Shown here one piece after another: positions 17,075-25,596 of a stretch of DNA of 64,000 nucleotides. The stretch is from NCBI GenBank assembly GCA_964505725.1, contig CAZDJK010000010.1, positions 52,927-116,926 on the forward strand. Reading direction: 5' to 3'. Under the pieces are notes generated by a model. The model was given only the letters and a program-made list of their open reading frames with translations. It ran no database searches and had not been told where the DNA came from. Both the position numbers and the translations under genes were made by a program. Position 1 is the stretch's first letter. Every line of letters starts with the position of its first letter. This DNA is from CAVRJC01 sp964505725 (GTDB lineage: Bacteria; Actinomycetota; Acidimicrobiia; IMCC26256; DASPTH01).

Positions 17075-17311
17075 TCAGTCGACCTCGATGAAGATGCACT
17101 CGCCGGGGCATTCCTCGGCCGACTCGATCACGGCCTCTTCCATGCCGCTGGGGACGTTCGCGAGCCCGTCGGCGCCACCGGGGTCGCTGAAGACCTTGTC
17201 GCTTTCCTTGACGTAGGCGAGGCCGTCGTCGAGCAGCGTGAAGACGGCGGGCGCGATCTCCTCGCACAGACCGTCTCCGGTGCACAGGTCCTGGTCGATC
17301 CAGACCTTCAT
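17075..17311 (-). CDS. 3Fe-4S-type ferredoxin
   Basis: A 78-residue acidic ferredoxin. The cysteine pattern CTGDGLC near residue 10 and EECPGECIF near the end (C-x5-C ... C-P) is that of actinobacterial single-cluster 3Fe-4S ferredoxins, often partners of cytochrome P450s. No P450 or reductase is in the window. It converges with marP and diverges from the ARC ATPase gene. Redox supply to the iron-sulfur enzyme TtuA, encoded 2 kb away, is possible but speculative. Confidence 0.85.
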   Translation of the reverse strand: MKVWIDQDLCTGDGLCEEIAPAVFTLLDDGLAYVKESDKVFSDPGGADGLANVPSGMEEAVIESAEECPGECIFIEVD

Positions 17312-17588
17312 GGCGTCGGTGGGTCCTTCCCTCTCGGGCTCTCTCGGGCTCCGGTATGCGTAGCGTTCCTCGCCGTCCAGGGTACGCGCGCGGTCGAGGA
17401 TTTCTCAAGCCAAAGCGGGGGAAATCTCGTGACCGGTTCCGGGCAAGGGGACGCCACGTCATCGGATCGTCACGAAACGTGTCACGGTGGGCCGGCGGGC
17501 CCGGTGTAGTGTCCGAAGCCAGGCCCACGAGGGGACGAAGCGCCCGGAACCCCCGGGCGGGCGGCGACCAGGCGGGGAGGTGAACCAC
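17312..17588. promoter_or_regulatory. divergent promoter region between ferredoxin and ARC ATPase genes
   Basis: A 277-base region with no credible gene. On the ferredoxin side it holds a perfect tandem 10-mer CTCTCGGGCT (17331-17340 and 17341-17350) and a GGGAAGGA ribosome site. On the ARC side a TAGTGT hexamer (17507-17512) is a weak -10 candidate, followed by a leader of about 70 bases ending in the GGGGAGG ribosome site at 17574-17580. Confidence 0.45.
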
Positions 17589-19343
17589 GTGGCTTCCGAG
17601 CACGACCGGCGGCTCGCCGAGTACGAGCGCCAGGTGGGGGATCTCCAGGGCCAGCTCAAGTCGCTGGAGGAGGAGGTGGTGGTGCTCCGCCGCCGCCTCC
17701 AGGACGCTCCGAAGCGGGTCCGGACGCTCGAGGAGAAGATCCTCGAGACCAAGGGCCAGCTCGCCCAGGCCGTCTCCCAGAACGAGCGGCTCTCGGCGAC
17801 CCTCCGCGAGGCACGCGAGCACATCGCGGCGCTCCGGGAGGAGGTCGAGAAGCTCACCATGCCGCCCTCGGCCTACGGCACGTACCTCGGCTCCAACGAT
17901 GACGGCACCGTCGACGTGTTCACGGCGGGGCGCAAGATGCGGGTGTCGGTCCACCCGGAGGTCGAGCTCGAGCAGCTCACACGGGGCCAGGAGGTCGCGC
18001 TCAACGAGTCGCTCAACGTCGTGCTCGCCCGTGCCGCCGATGTCGCCGGTGAGGTGGTCACGCTCAAGGAGCTCCTCGGCGACGGCATGCGCGCCCTGAT
18101 CGTCGGCCGCGCCGATGAGGAGCGGGTGTGCGAGCTCGCGGACACCCTGCTCGGCGAGCCGCTGCGCGCCGGCGACCACGTGCTGATGGACTCCCGCTCG
18201 GGCATGCTCGTGGAGCGCCTCCCGCGCCCGGAGGTCGAGGAGCTCGTGCTCGAGGAGGTCCCCGACGTCACCTACGCCGACGTCGGCGGCCTCGACGACC
18301 AGATCGACGCGATCAAGGACGCGGTGGAGCTCCCGTACCTCTACGCCGAGATGTTCCACGAGCACGAGCTGCAACCGCCCAAGGGCATCCTCCTCTACGG
18401 GCCGCCCGGCTGCGGCAAGACGCTCATCGCCAAGGCGGTCGCCAACTCGCTCGCCACCCGGGTCGCCGAGCGCACCGGCGACGCCGCCGCCCGCTCGTTC
18501 TTCCTCAACGTCAAGGGCCCGGAGCTCCAGAACAAGTACGTGGGGGAGACCGAGCGCCAGATCCGCCTCATCTTCCAGCGGGCGCGCGAGAAGTCGGAGG
18601 CGGGCTACCCGGTCATCGTGTTCTTCGACGAGATGGACTCGCTGTTCCGCACCCGGGGCACCGGGATCTCGTCCGACATCGAGAGCACGATCGTGCCGCA
18701 GCTACTCGCCGAGATCGACGGCGTGGAGAGTCTGAAGAACGTGATCGTGATCGGCGCGTCGAACCGCGAGGATCTGATCGACCCCGCGATCCTGCGCCCC
18801 GGCCGTCTCGACGTGAAGATCAAGATCGAGCGCCCCGACCAGCAGAGCGCGACGCAAATCTTCCGGCGGTACCTCACCGCGAACCTCCCTCTGGCGGACC
18901 AGGAGACCAGCGCGCACGGCGGCCCCGACAAGGCGGTCGAGGCGATGATCGAATCGGCCGTGTCGCACATGTACGAGGTCCACGACGCCAACCGGTTCCT
19001 CGAGGTCACGTACCAGAACGGCGACAAGGAGGTCCTGTACTTCAAGGACTTCGCGTCCGGTGCGATGATCGAGAACATCGTGCGCCGGGCCAAGAAGCTC
19101 TCGATCAAGCGGCAGATCGAGGGCGGCGGCAAGGGCATCTCCACCCAGGATCTCCACGACTCGATCCGCCAGGAGTTCCGGGAGCACGAGGACCTGCCGA
19201 ACACGACCAACCCCGACGACTGGGCCAAGATCTCGGGCAAGAAGGGCGAGCGCATCGTCTTCGTGCGCACGCTGATGGCCGAGGGCGACGAGGCGAAAGG
19301 CGGCCGTCAGATCGAACGGGTCACGACCGGCCAGTACCTGTAG
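17589..19343 (+). CDS. mpa: proteasome-associated AAA ATPase (ARC/Mpa)
   Basis: A 584-residue hexameric unfoldase that binds pupylated proteins and threads them into the 20S core. Order: N-terminal coiled coil (about residues 5-85) that recognises Pup, interdomain OB folds (about 90-225), AAA domain with Walker A GPPGCGKT (271-278) and Walker B FFDEMDS (Asp347, Glu348), then the C-terminal GQYL tail, the motif that docks on the proteasome alpha ring. GTG 17589 is chosen because GGGGAGG ends eight bases upstream. It begins the Pup-proteasome region. Confidence 0.96.
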   Translation: MASEHDRRLAEYERQVGDLQGQLKSLEEEVVVLRRRLQDAPKRVRTLEEKILETKGQLAQAVSQNERLSATLREAREHIAALREEVEKLTMPPSAYGTYLGSNDDGTVDVFTAGRKMRVSVHPEVELEQLTRGQEVALNESLNVVLARAADVAGEVVTLKELLGDGMRALIVGRADEERVCELADTLLGEPLRAGDHVLMDSRSGMLVERLPRPEVEELVLEEVPDVTYADVGGLDDQIDAIKDAVELPYLYAEMFHEHELQPPKGILLYGPPGCGKTLIAKAVANSLATRVAERTGDAAARSFFLNVKGPELQNKYVGETERQIRLIFQRAREKSEAGYPVIVFFDEMDSLFRTRGTGISSDIESTIVPQLLAEIDGVESLKNVIVIGASNREDLIDPAILRPGRLDVKIKIERPDQQSATQIFRRYLTANLPLADQETSAHGGPDKAVEAMIESAVSHMYEVHDANRFLEVTYQNGDKEVLYFKDFASGAMIENIVRRAKKLSIKRQIEGGGKGISTQDLHDSIRQEFREHEDLPNTTNPDDWAKISGKKGERIVFVRTLMAEGDEAKGGRQIERVTTGQYL

Positions 19344-19392
19344 GCGGATGGCCGCGTGAGCGGCACGTGAGCCCGGCCAGTACGTCTAGCGC

Positions 19393-20292
19393 TCAGTTGG
19401 CGGCGACGCAGGTGACGTGGCCGATGGCGGACGCGAGGTGCCGCCAGGAGTCCTCGCCCCGGGGGCGGACCCACACCTCTCCGGCCCGCGACGCAAGCGC
19501 GATCGTGCCGTTGCGCGCTGTCACGAAACGCGTGTCGATCATGCCGTCGACCGTCTCCGGGAGCCCGTCGCCTACGGGCTCGAGCGGACCGCCGTCGACC
19601 TTGCTGCGGTAGAGCGCGGACTCCTTCGAGAACGGGCCCGCCGCGTTCGACACGTACAGCTCGTCGCCAACAGAAGTGACGGCGCGGCAGTAGGTCCCGG
19701 GAAGGCCGCGGACCTCCTGCTCCCAGGTTGCACCGCCGTCGTGGGAGCGCAACAGCCCCACGGCCGCGGCCGCGATCACGACCTCAGGGCGGTCGGGGTG
19801 GGCCGACACCTCGTGGACGTCGTTGTCGACCGGCATGGTGGGGAGCCACGAGCCGCCGGCGTCGGTCGAACGGAGCACGCCGCCGACGTGCACGTTCGCG
19901 AGCACGGTCGCGCCGTCACACGTCGCGGTGAGCGACCGCACCTGGATCGGCGAACCGACCTGGTGCCATTCGTCGCGTGACGGAGCCCGGTCGAAGGAGG
20001 GGAGCGCGACGAGCCCGTGCCCATCGACCTCCAGCATGCGGGCGTCGTTCGTTCCGGCGAACACGGTGTCACCGGCCGTCGTGAGCGACACGAGGTCGTG
20101 GTCGCCGGTCGCGAGCTCGGTCCAGTCTCCGTCGGTGTAGGACCACACCGCCCGCCCGTCGACGATCGCGACCCAGGTACCGGCGGGCCCCGGCGTCAGC
20201 GCGTCGACCGCGCGACCCGCCAACGCGTGATCGCGCATACCCGACGAAGCGAAGGTGTGGTACCCGTCGGTGGTGCCGACCATCACGGCCAC
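19393..20292 (-). CDS. BNR/sialidase-like beta-propeller protein, function unknown
   Basis: A 299-residue protein built of repeated propeller blades: MVGTTDGYHTF, VFAGTNDARMLEV, and Asp-box-like turns STDAGGSW and SHDGGATWEQE, then ALYRSKVDGG. No signal peptide is visible, so it is probably cytoplasmic, unlike secreted sialidases. GTG 20292 is chosen because a minus-strand TACGAT lies seven bases upstream; ATG 20283 is the alternative. It is inserted on the opposite strand between the ARC ATPase and dop genes and has no known role in pupylation. Confidence 0.75.
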   Translation of the reverse strand: MAVMVGTTDGYHTFASSGMRDHALAGRAVDALTPGPAGTWVAIVDGRAVWSYTDGDWTELATGDHDLVSLTTAGDTVFAGTNDARMLEVDGHGLVALPSFDRAPSRDEWHQVGSPIQVRSLTATCDGATVLANVHVGGVLRSTDAGGSWLPTMPVDNDVHEVSAHPDRPEVVIAAAAVGLLRSHDGGATWEQEVRGLPGTYCRAVTSVGDELYVSNAAGPFSKESALYRSKVDGGPLEPVGDGLPETVDGMIDTRFVTARNGTIALASRAGEVWVRPRGEDSWRHLASAIGHVTCVAAN

Positions 20293-20299
20293 GACCCCG

Positions 20300-20305
20300 A
20301 TCGTA
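20300..20305 (-). promoter_or_regulatory. -10 element (TACGAT) of the propeller gene
   Basis: Minus-strand TACGAT seven bases before GTG 20292. The dop -10 box lies only about 40 bases away on the other strand, so the two divergent promoters are packed into a 63-base gap. Confidence 0.4.
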
Positions 20306-20343
20306 GGGCGCGGATGCGCCGATCGGAAGCGGAGGCGTGCAGG

Positions 20344-20349
20344 TAGGCT
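20344..20349 (+). promoter_or_regulatory. -10 element (TAGGCT) of dop
   Basis: TAGGCT is followed by six bases and then the GTG start of dop, consistent with a leaderless transcript. No Shine-Dalgarno sequence precedes the start, which supports this reading. Confidence 0.45.
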
Positions 20350-20355
20350 GCATGC

Positions 20356-21843
20356 GTGGCGATCCCCAAGGTCTGCGGCATCGAGACCGAGTACGGCGTC
20401 ACGATGCGGGGCGTGGCGGATCCCAATCCGGTGCTCGCGTCGTCGATGCTGATCAACAGCTACGTGGAGCACCACAAGGTCGGTTGGGACTTCGAGGACG
20501 AGTCCCCGGGCCGCGACGCGCGAGGATTCGCGCGCGACGGCTCGCTCCCGCCCGAGGTCGAGACCCATCTCGTGAACGCGGTGCTCACCAACGGCGCGCG
20601 CTACTACCTGGACCACGCCCACCCCGAGTACTCGACCCCCGAGTGCGCGGACGCGCTCGAGCTCGTGTGTGCCGACAAGGCGGGAGAGCGAATCCTGGCC
20701 CGGTCGATGCTGGCGTCGCGCCGTGTCGTGGAACCGGGGCAGGAGATCGTCGTCTACAAGAACAACTCGGACGGCAAGGGCAACTCGTACGGCACACACG
20801 AGAACTACCTCGTCGACCGGCGCGTACCCTTCGCCGCTCTGGTGCGCCACCTCCTTCCCTGGCTGGTGAGCCGCCAGGTGTTCACCGGCGCAGGCAAGAC
20901 CGGATCCGAGAACGGCGCCGACCCCGTGGACTTCCAGATCAGCCAGCGCGCGGACTTCTTCGAGGAGGAAGTCGGCCTCGAGACGACGCTGAAGCGCCCC
21001 ATCGTCAACACGCGCGACGAGCCGCATGCGGATCCGCAGCTGTACCGCCGACTGCACGTGATCGCAGGCGACGCGAACCTCTGCGAGGTGGCGACGTTCC
21101 TCAAGGTCGGCACCACCGCGATCGTCCTGGCGATGATCGAGGACGACTTCTTCGACAAGGACCTGTCGATCGTCGGGCCCGTGGCCGCGATGCGAACGGT
21201 GTCGCACGATCCCACCTGCCGCGCCGTCGTCGAGCTGCACGAAGGCGGCAGCATCACCGCGGTGGAGCTGCAGTGGGAGTTCCTGAGGCTCGCCCAGAAG
21301 TACGCCGACGAGATCGGGCTCGAGCACTGCGGTGGTGACGAGGTCGGGAGCAGCGTGCTGACCCGCTGGGAAGCCGCGCTCGTCGCGCTCGAGCGTGACC
21401 CGATGGCGTTGAGCGGCCAGCTGGACTGGGTCACGAAGCTCGAGCTGCTGCGCGCCTACGCCGACCGTGACCGCCTGGCGTGGGACAACCCCAAGCTCGC
21501 GCTCCTCGACCTCCAGTACCACGACGTGAGGCCCGACCGCTCGCTGTACGAGCGCCTGGCGCGCGCGGGGAAGATCGAGCGGCTCGTCGAGGAGGAGGCC
21601 GTGCTGGCGGGGATGACCCAGCCGCCCGGTTCGACCCGCGCCTACTTCCGCGGTGGGTGCCTCGCGCGGTGGCCCGAGGCGGTCGTCGCCGCCAACTGGG
21701 ACAGCGTGATCCTCGACGTCGGCACCGACCCGTTGCGGCGGATCCCGATGATGGAGCCCCTGCGGGGAACGAAGGCCCACGTGGAGCCGTTGTTCTCTTC
21801 CGTGAGCACGCCCGCGGAGCTGGTGGCCCGACTTCAGGCCTAG
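20356..21843 (+). CDS. dop: deamidase/depupylase of Pup
   Basis: A 495-residue carboxylate-amine ligase-fold enzyme that removes Pup from substrates and, in many species, deamidates Pup-Gln. The start KVCGIETEYGVTMRG carries the catalytic acidic residues; RPIVNTRDEPHAD and KNNSDGKGNSYGTHENYL are shared with PafA. The insertion at about residues 36-66 (YVEHHKVGWDFEDESPGRD) is the Dop-loop region absent from PafA and so distinguishes the two. Because the encoded Pup already ends in Glu, only the depupylase activity should be needed. Confidence 0.95.
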   Translation: MAIPKVCGIETEYGVTMRGVADPNPVLASSMLINSYVEHHKVGWDFEDESPGRDARGFARDGSLPPEVETHLVNAVLTNGARYYLDHAHPEYSTPECADALELVCADKAGERILARSMLASRRVVEPGQEIVVYKNNSDGKGNSYGTHENYLVDRRVPFAALVRHLLPWLVSRQVFTGAGKTGSENGADPVDFQISQRADFFEEEVGLETTLKRPIVNTRDEPHADPQLYRRLHVIAGDANLCEVATFLKVGTTAIVLAMIEDDFFDKDLSIVGPVAAMRTVSHDPTCRAVVELHEGGSITAVELQWEFLRLAQKYADEIGLEHCGGDEVGSSVLTRWEAALVALERDPMALSGQLDWVTKLELLRAYADRDRLAWDNPKLALLDLQYHDVRPDRSLYERLARAGKIERLVEEEAVLAGMTQPPGSTRAYFRGGCLARWPEAVVAANWDSVILDVGTDPLRRIPMMEPLRGTKAHVEPLFSSVSTPAELVARLQA

Positions 21844-21913
21844 GCGTGCTAGGCAGGTAGTGAGAAGGACCCCGGAGGCGGTTGCTCCGGGTCACGGGTG
21901 AGGAGCGATCGTC

Positions 21914-22108
21914 ATGCCCGAGCGTGAGCGCAAGCAGAGGCCGGCCCCGAAGGAACGGGCCCAGGAAGCCGCCGACGTCGACGCACCTGCGAAGCAGGGC
22001 GAGGCGCTCAAGGAAGAGCTCGACGACCTGCTCGACGAGATCGACTCCGTGCTCGAGACGAACGCGGAGGAGTTCGTGAAGTCCTACGTCCAGAAGGGCG
22101 GAGAGTGA
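21914..22108 (+). CDS. pup: prokaryotic ubiquitin-like protein Pup
   Basis: A 64-residue, highly charged, intrinsically disordered modifier. The central EALKEELDDLLDEIDSVLE helix binds the ARC coiled coil; the C-terminus SYVQKGGE is the conjugation end, linked through its terminal Glu side chain to substrate lysines. Ending in Glu rather than Gln means no deamidation step is required. A GAGGAG ribosome site lies upstream. It sits between dop and prcB in the classical order. Confidence 0.96.
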   Translation: MPERERKQRPAPKERAQEAADVDAPAKQGEALKEELDDLLDEIDSVLETNAEEFVKSYVQKGGE

Positions 22109-22232
22109 CCTCGTCGACGCGCCGCGCCGGTCACCCCGCAGCCTGAGCGCCCGGCCCATCCTCGACGCGCGCGCCGCGTCGATCGCGACGGCACGACGGT
22201 GCGAGGCGACGATCCTGCGGGCAGGTGCCGTA

Positions 22233-22238
22233 TAGGCT
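22233..22238 (+). promoter_or_regulatory. -10 element (TAGGCT, within TATAGGCT) of prcBA
   Basis: TAGGCT lies eight bases before GTG 22247, in the 138-base gap after pup. It decides the choice of the GTG over the ATG at 22262 as prcB start and suggests that prcBA has a promoter separate from pup. Confidence 0.45.
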
Positions 22239-22246
22239 CGCCCGTT

Positions 22247-23074
22247 GTGAGCGAGTCGCCAATGCCGTTCTTCGCGCCCGCGAACGATCCCGGCCCGTCG
22301 TTCGTCGATCTCCTGCGGAAGGTCGCGCCGCACGAGCTCCCCGGCGCGGGCGCCGCGGGAACCGTCTCGGGAAGTCCCATGCTGCCGGTCGAGGCGGTGC
22401 ACGGCACCACGGTGCTCGCCATCCGCTACGACGCCGGCGTGGTGCTCGCCGGGGACCGGCGCGCCACCGCGGGGAGCTTCATCGCGAGCCGCCGGATCGA
22501 GAAGGTCTTCCCGGCCGACGACTTCTCCGGGGTCGCGATCGCGGGTGCCGCGGGCCCCGCCGTCGACCTCGTGCGCCTCTTCCAGCTCCAGCTCGAGCAC
22601 TACGAGAAGATCGAGGGCGAGCTGCTGTCGCTCGAGGGGAAGGCCAACCAGCTCGCGATGCTCGTGAAGACCAACCTCCCGGCCGCGATGCAGGGCCTCG
22701 TGGTGGTCCCGCTCTTCGCCGGCTACGACGAACGGCGCCAGATCGGCCGGGTGTTCAGCTACGACGTCACCGGCGGCAAGTACGAAGAGGCCGACTTCCA
22801 GACCAACGGCTCGGGCGGCGTCCACGCCCGCAACTGGATCAAGGCGATCTGGCGTGACGGCCTGTCGCGTGACGACACCGTCGACCTCGCACTCCGGGCG
22901 CTGTTCGCCGCGGCCGACGAGGACTCCGCGACCGGCGGGCCCGACATCGTGCGTGGCATCTACCCGACGGTGGCCGTGATCTCGGCCGAGGGGTACGAGC
23001 CCGTCCCCGAAGCCGATGTCGCGGCGCGGGCCCAGGTGCTGATCGGCGGGCGAGAGGAGGGGTCGGGCCTGTGA
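22247..23074 (+). CDS. prcB: 20S proteasome beta subunit
   Basis: A 275-residue N-terminal nucleophile hydrolase precursor. A 53-residue propeptide ends in VHG, and autocleavage exposes Thr54 of TTVLAIR as catalytic nucleophile. GVVLAGDRRATAG, with the conserved Lys supplied in RIEKVF, and GSGGVHARNWIK-DATGGPDIVRGIYP-type segments match actinobacterial PrcB. It overlaps prcA by four bases (GTGA), ensuring balanced beta and alpha synthesis. Confidence 0.95.
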   Translation: MSESPMPFFAPANDPGPSFVDLLRKVAPHELPGAGAAGTVSGSPMLPVEAVHGTTVLAIRYDAGVVLAGDRRATAGSFIASRRIEKVFPADDFSGVAIAGAAGPAVDLVRLFQLQLEHYEKIEGELLSLEGKANQLAMLVKTNLPAAMQGLVVVPLFAGYDERRQIGRVFSYDVTGGKYEEADFQTNGSGGVHARNWIKAIWRDGLSRDDTVDLALRALFAAADEDSATGGPDIVRGIYPTVAVISAEGYEPVPEADVAARAQVLIGGREEGSGL

Positions 23075-23754
23075 GCATGCCCTTCTACGTGCCGCCGGAA
23101 CAGATGATGAAGGACCGCGCCGACTACGCGCGCAAGGGCATCGCGCGCGGGCGCAGCCTGGTGGCGTTCAGCGCGACGGACGGCATCGTCCTCGTGGCGG
23201 AGAACCAGTACCGCACGCTGCACAAGATCAGCGAGATCTACGACCGGATCGCGTTCGCCGGAGTCGGCAAGTACAACGAGTTCGAGATGCTGCGGGTCGC
23301 CGGGGTGCGCCAGGCCGACCTCAAGGGTTACTCGTTCGCGCGCGAGGACGTGAACGCGCGCGCCCTCGCGAACGCGTACGGCCAGATCCTGGGCCAGGTG
23401 TTCACGCACGAGATGAAGCCGTACGAGGTGGAGATCCTCCTCGCGCAGGTCGGCGGCTCCCAGGACGACGACGAGCTGTATCACATCACCTACGACGGCA
23501 CCGTGATGGACGAGCAGGGGAGCGCGGTCCTCGGCGGCCAGGCCGAGCAGATCGCGGAGGCGATGGCGACGCGCTACGAGCCGGGCATCGACTCCTCGGC
23601 CGCCATCCGCCTCGGCGCGTCGCTGCTCGCCGACGCCGACGGCGGCGCCCTCACCGCCGAGCAGCTCGAGGTCGGCCTGCTCGCCCGTACCCGGCCGCGG
23701 CGTGCCTTCCGGCGCATCGACGGCACCGAGTTGGAGGCGATCCTCGCCGGCTGA
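23071..23754 (+). CDS. prcA: 20S proteasome alpha subunit
   Basis: A 227-residue alpha subunit forming the outer gated rings. MPFYVPPEQMMKDRADYARKGIARGRS is the N-terminal gate and H0 helix; ENQYRTLHKISEIYDRIAFAGVGKYNEFE is typical of the family. It lacks the catalytic Thr. The start is GTG, in an overlap with the prcB stop. The C-terminal stretch LARTRPRRAFRRIDGTELEAIL resembles mycobacterial PrcA. Confidence 0.95.
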   Translation: MSMPFYVPPEQMMKDRADYARKGIARGRSLVAFSATDGIVLVAENQYRTLHKISEIYDRIAFAGVGKYNEFEMLRVAGVRQADLKGYSFAREDVNARALANAYGQILGQVFTHEMKPYEVEILLAQVGGSQDDDELYHITYDGTVMDEQGSAVLGGQAEQIAEAMATRYEPGIDSSAAIRLGASLLADADGGALTAEQLEVGLLARTRPRRAFRRIDGTELEAILAG

Positions 23755-23786
23755 CCCGCCGCCGGATCCCCGTGCGTCGGCGCGGG
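23755..23786. terminator. hairpin between convergent prcA and DUF2007 gene
   Basis: CCCG-C-CGCCG pairs with CGGCG-CGGG (one-base bulge, 13-base loop) and fills the 36-base gap between the two convergent stop codons. There is no T run, as is usual in actinobacteria. Confidence 0.4.
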
Positions 23787-23790
23787 GGAG

Positions 23791-24156
23791 CTAGAGCAGC
23801 CGCTGCACGTAGCCGAAGAACGGCGCGACGACGGCGACGGTCAGCAGCACCAGCGCGACCACCCACGGCCAGCGCTTGCGCTTACGAGCAGGGGCGCCGG
23901 CGTGCCACCAGTCGCTCGGGGCCGCCAGGCTCGCGTCCACCTCGTCCGCGAGCAGCACGTACCGCGCGTCGTCGAGCTGCTCCGCGGGGACGAACACGTC
24001 GACCCGGGCCATGGCGCCGACGGTGAGCCCGTAGGGCCCGTCGAGCGCGCCCCGCAGCTGCGCGTCGATCCCCTCCGACTCGAGGCGGGCGGCCATCACG
24101 TGGGCCTCGAACGACCCGCTGACCGTGGTCAGGGGCACCATCGAGCGCGCGTCCAT
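23791..24156 (-). CDS. DUF2007-like protein with C-terminal membrane anchor
   Basis: A 121-residue protein. Residues 1-70 (VPLTTVSGSFEAHVMAARLESEGIDAQLRGA, then VDVFVPAEQLDDARYVL) match the DUF2007 ferredoxin-like fold named putative signal-transducing protein. Residues 98-117 form one transmembrane helix after a basic RKRKRWPW stretch. ATG 24156 is supported by a minus-strand TAGCAT eight bases upstream. Lying inside the proteasome locus on the opposite strand, it has no established link with pupylation. Confidence 0.75.
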   Translation of the reverse strand: MDARSMVPLTTVSGSFEAHVMAARLESEGIDAQLRGALDGPYGLTVGAMARVDVFVPAEQLDDARYVLLADEVDASLAAPSDWWHAGAPARKRKRWPWVVALVLLTVAVVAPFFGYVQRLL

Positions 24157-24164
24157 CGCGGCCC

Positions 24165-24170
24165 ATGCTA
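24165..24170 (-). promoter_or_regulatory. -10 element (TAGCAT) of the DUF2007 gene
   Basis: Minus-strand TAGCAT with eight bases to ATG 24156, the same leaderless spacing as in neighbouring genes. Confidence 0.4.
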
Positions 24171-24213
24171 GGCCCGGCCCGGGGAACGGCGCGGGTGCTC
24201 GCTGGCGCCGCAG

Positions 24214-24219
24214 TACCGT
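24214..24219 (+). promoter_or_regulatory. -10 element (TACCGT) of pafA
   Basis: TACCGT lies seven bases before GTG 24227. It supports the short PafA start over upstream in-frame codons. Confidence 0.4.
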
Positions 24220-24226
24220 GGGCGCG

Positions 24227-25585
24227 GTGGAACGTCGGATCTTCGGGCTCGAGAACGAGTACGGGGTCACGTGCACGCTGCGCGGCCAGCGCCGACTGAG
24301 CCCGGACGAGGTCGCCCGCTACCTGTTCCGCCGTGTGGTGTCGTGGGGCCGCTCGAGCAACGTGTTCCTCGAGAACGGCGCCCGCCTCTACCTCGACGTC
24401 GGCAGCCATCCCGAGTACGCGACGCCCGAGTGCGACACCATCCTCGACCTCGTCGTGCACGACAAGGCGGGCGAGCGGATCCTCGAGGGCCTCGTCCGCA
24501 GCGCCGAGCAGCGGCTGCGCGAGGAGGGCATCCGCGGCGAGGTGTACCTGTTCAAGAACAACACCGACTCCGCGGGGAACTCCTACGGCTGCCACGAGAA
24601 CTACCTCGTGGAGCGCGACGGCGACTTCACCAAGTTCACCGACGTCCTGATCCCGTTCCTCGTCACCCGGCAGGTGTACGCGGGAGCGGGCAAGGTCCTC
24701 CAGACCGCACGTGGCGCGATGTACTGCGTCAGCCAGCGTGCGGAGCACATCTGGGAGGGCGTGTCGAGCGCGACCACCCGCTCCCGCCCGATCATCAACA
24801 CGCGCGACGAGCCGCACGCCGACGCCGAGCGCTTCCGACGGCTCCATGTGATCGTCGGCGACTCGAACATGAGCGAGTTCACGACGTTCCTGAAGATCGG
24901 CGCGACCTCGATCATGCTGCGGATGCTGGAGGAGGATCCGCGCCCGTGGCGCGACCTCACGCTCGAGAACCCCATCCGGGCGATCCGCGAGATCAGCCAC
25001 GACATCACGTGCCGCCGGCGGGTGCGCCTCGCCAACGGGCGCGAGCTCTCCGCGGTCGACGTGCAGGCCGAGTACCTCAACCGCGCTTTGCAGTTCGCGA
25101 AGCGAAAGGGCCTCTCGCCGCTCGAGGAGCAGGCGCTCGCGATGTGGGAGCACGTGATGACCCACCTCGAGAACGACCCGCTCAAGCTCTCCACCGAGGT
25201 CGACTGGGTCATCAAGTACCACATGATCGAGTCGTACCGCGAGAAGCACGACCTCCCACTCACGCACCCGCGCGTCGCGCTGCTCGACCTCGCGTACCAC
25301 GACGTCACACGCGCGCGCTCGCTCTACTACCTGCTCGAACGGCGCGGCTCGGTCGATCGCATGGCGACCGACGAGGCGATCGACGAGGCGGTCAACACGC
25401 CGCCGCAGACGACACGTGCCCGCCTCCGCGGGGCGTTCATCAAGCGCGCGAAGGAGCGGAAGCGCGACTACACGGTCGACTGGGTGCACCTCAAGCTCAA
25501 CGACCAGGCTCAGCGCACCGTGCTCTGCAAGGACCCGTTCCGTGCGCGCGACGAGCGCGTCGAGCGACTCATCGCCAGTCTCTAG
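24227..25585 (+). CDS. pafA: Pup-protein ligase
   Basis: A 452-residue ligase, the same length as mycobacterial PafA, joining the Pup C-terminal Glu to substrate lysines using ATP. RRIFGLENEYGVTCTLRG holds the nucleotide and metal-binding Glu residues; FKNNTDSAGNSYGCHENYL, RPIINTRDEPHADAERFRRLH and the C-terminal TVDWVHLKLNDQAQRTVLCKDPF are diagnostic. The absence of the long loop after residue 30 separates it from Dop. It is followed after 11 bases by the DUF3866 gene and then pafBC. Confidence 0.96.
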   Translation: MERRIFGLENEYGVTCTLRGQRRLSPDEVARYLFRRVVSWGRSSNVFLENGARLYLDVGSHPEYATPECDTILDLVVHDKAGERILEGLVRSAEQRLREEGIRGEVYLFKNNTDSAGNSYGCHENYLVERDGDFTKFTDVLIPFLVTRQVYAGAGKVLQTARGAMYCVSQRAEHIWEGVSSATTRSRPIINTRDEPHADAERFRRLHVIVGDSNMSEFTTFLKIGATSIMLRMLEEDPRPWRDLTLENPIRAIREISHDITCRRRVRLANGRELSAVDVQAEYLNRALQFAKRKGLSPLEEQALAMWEHVMTHLENDPLKLSTEVDWVIKYHMIESYREKHDLPLTHPRVALLDLAYHDVTRARSLYYLLERRGSVDRMATDEAIDEAVNTPPQTTRARLRGAFIKRAKERKRDYTVDWVHLKLNDQAQRTVLCKDPFRARDERVERLIASL

Positions 25586-25596
25586 GCCCTGCCCCG

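Noticed and set aside
19393..21780. 795-codon minus-strand frame running through dop
   Set aside because: Only the first 900 bases on the low-coordinate side are real (propeller gene). The rest is the antisense shadow of dop, with composition typical of reversed GC-rich codons.
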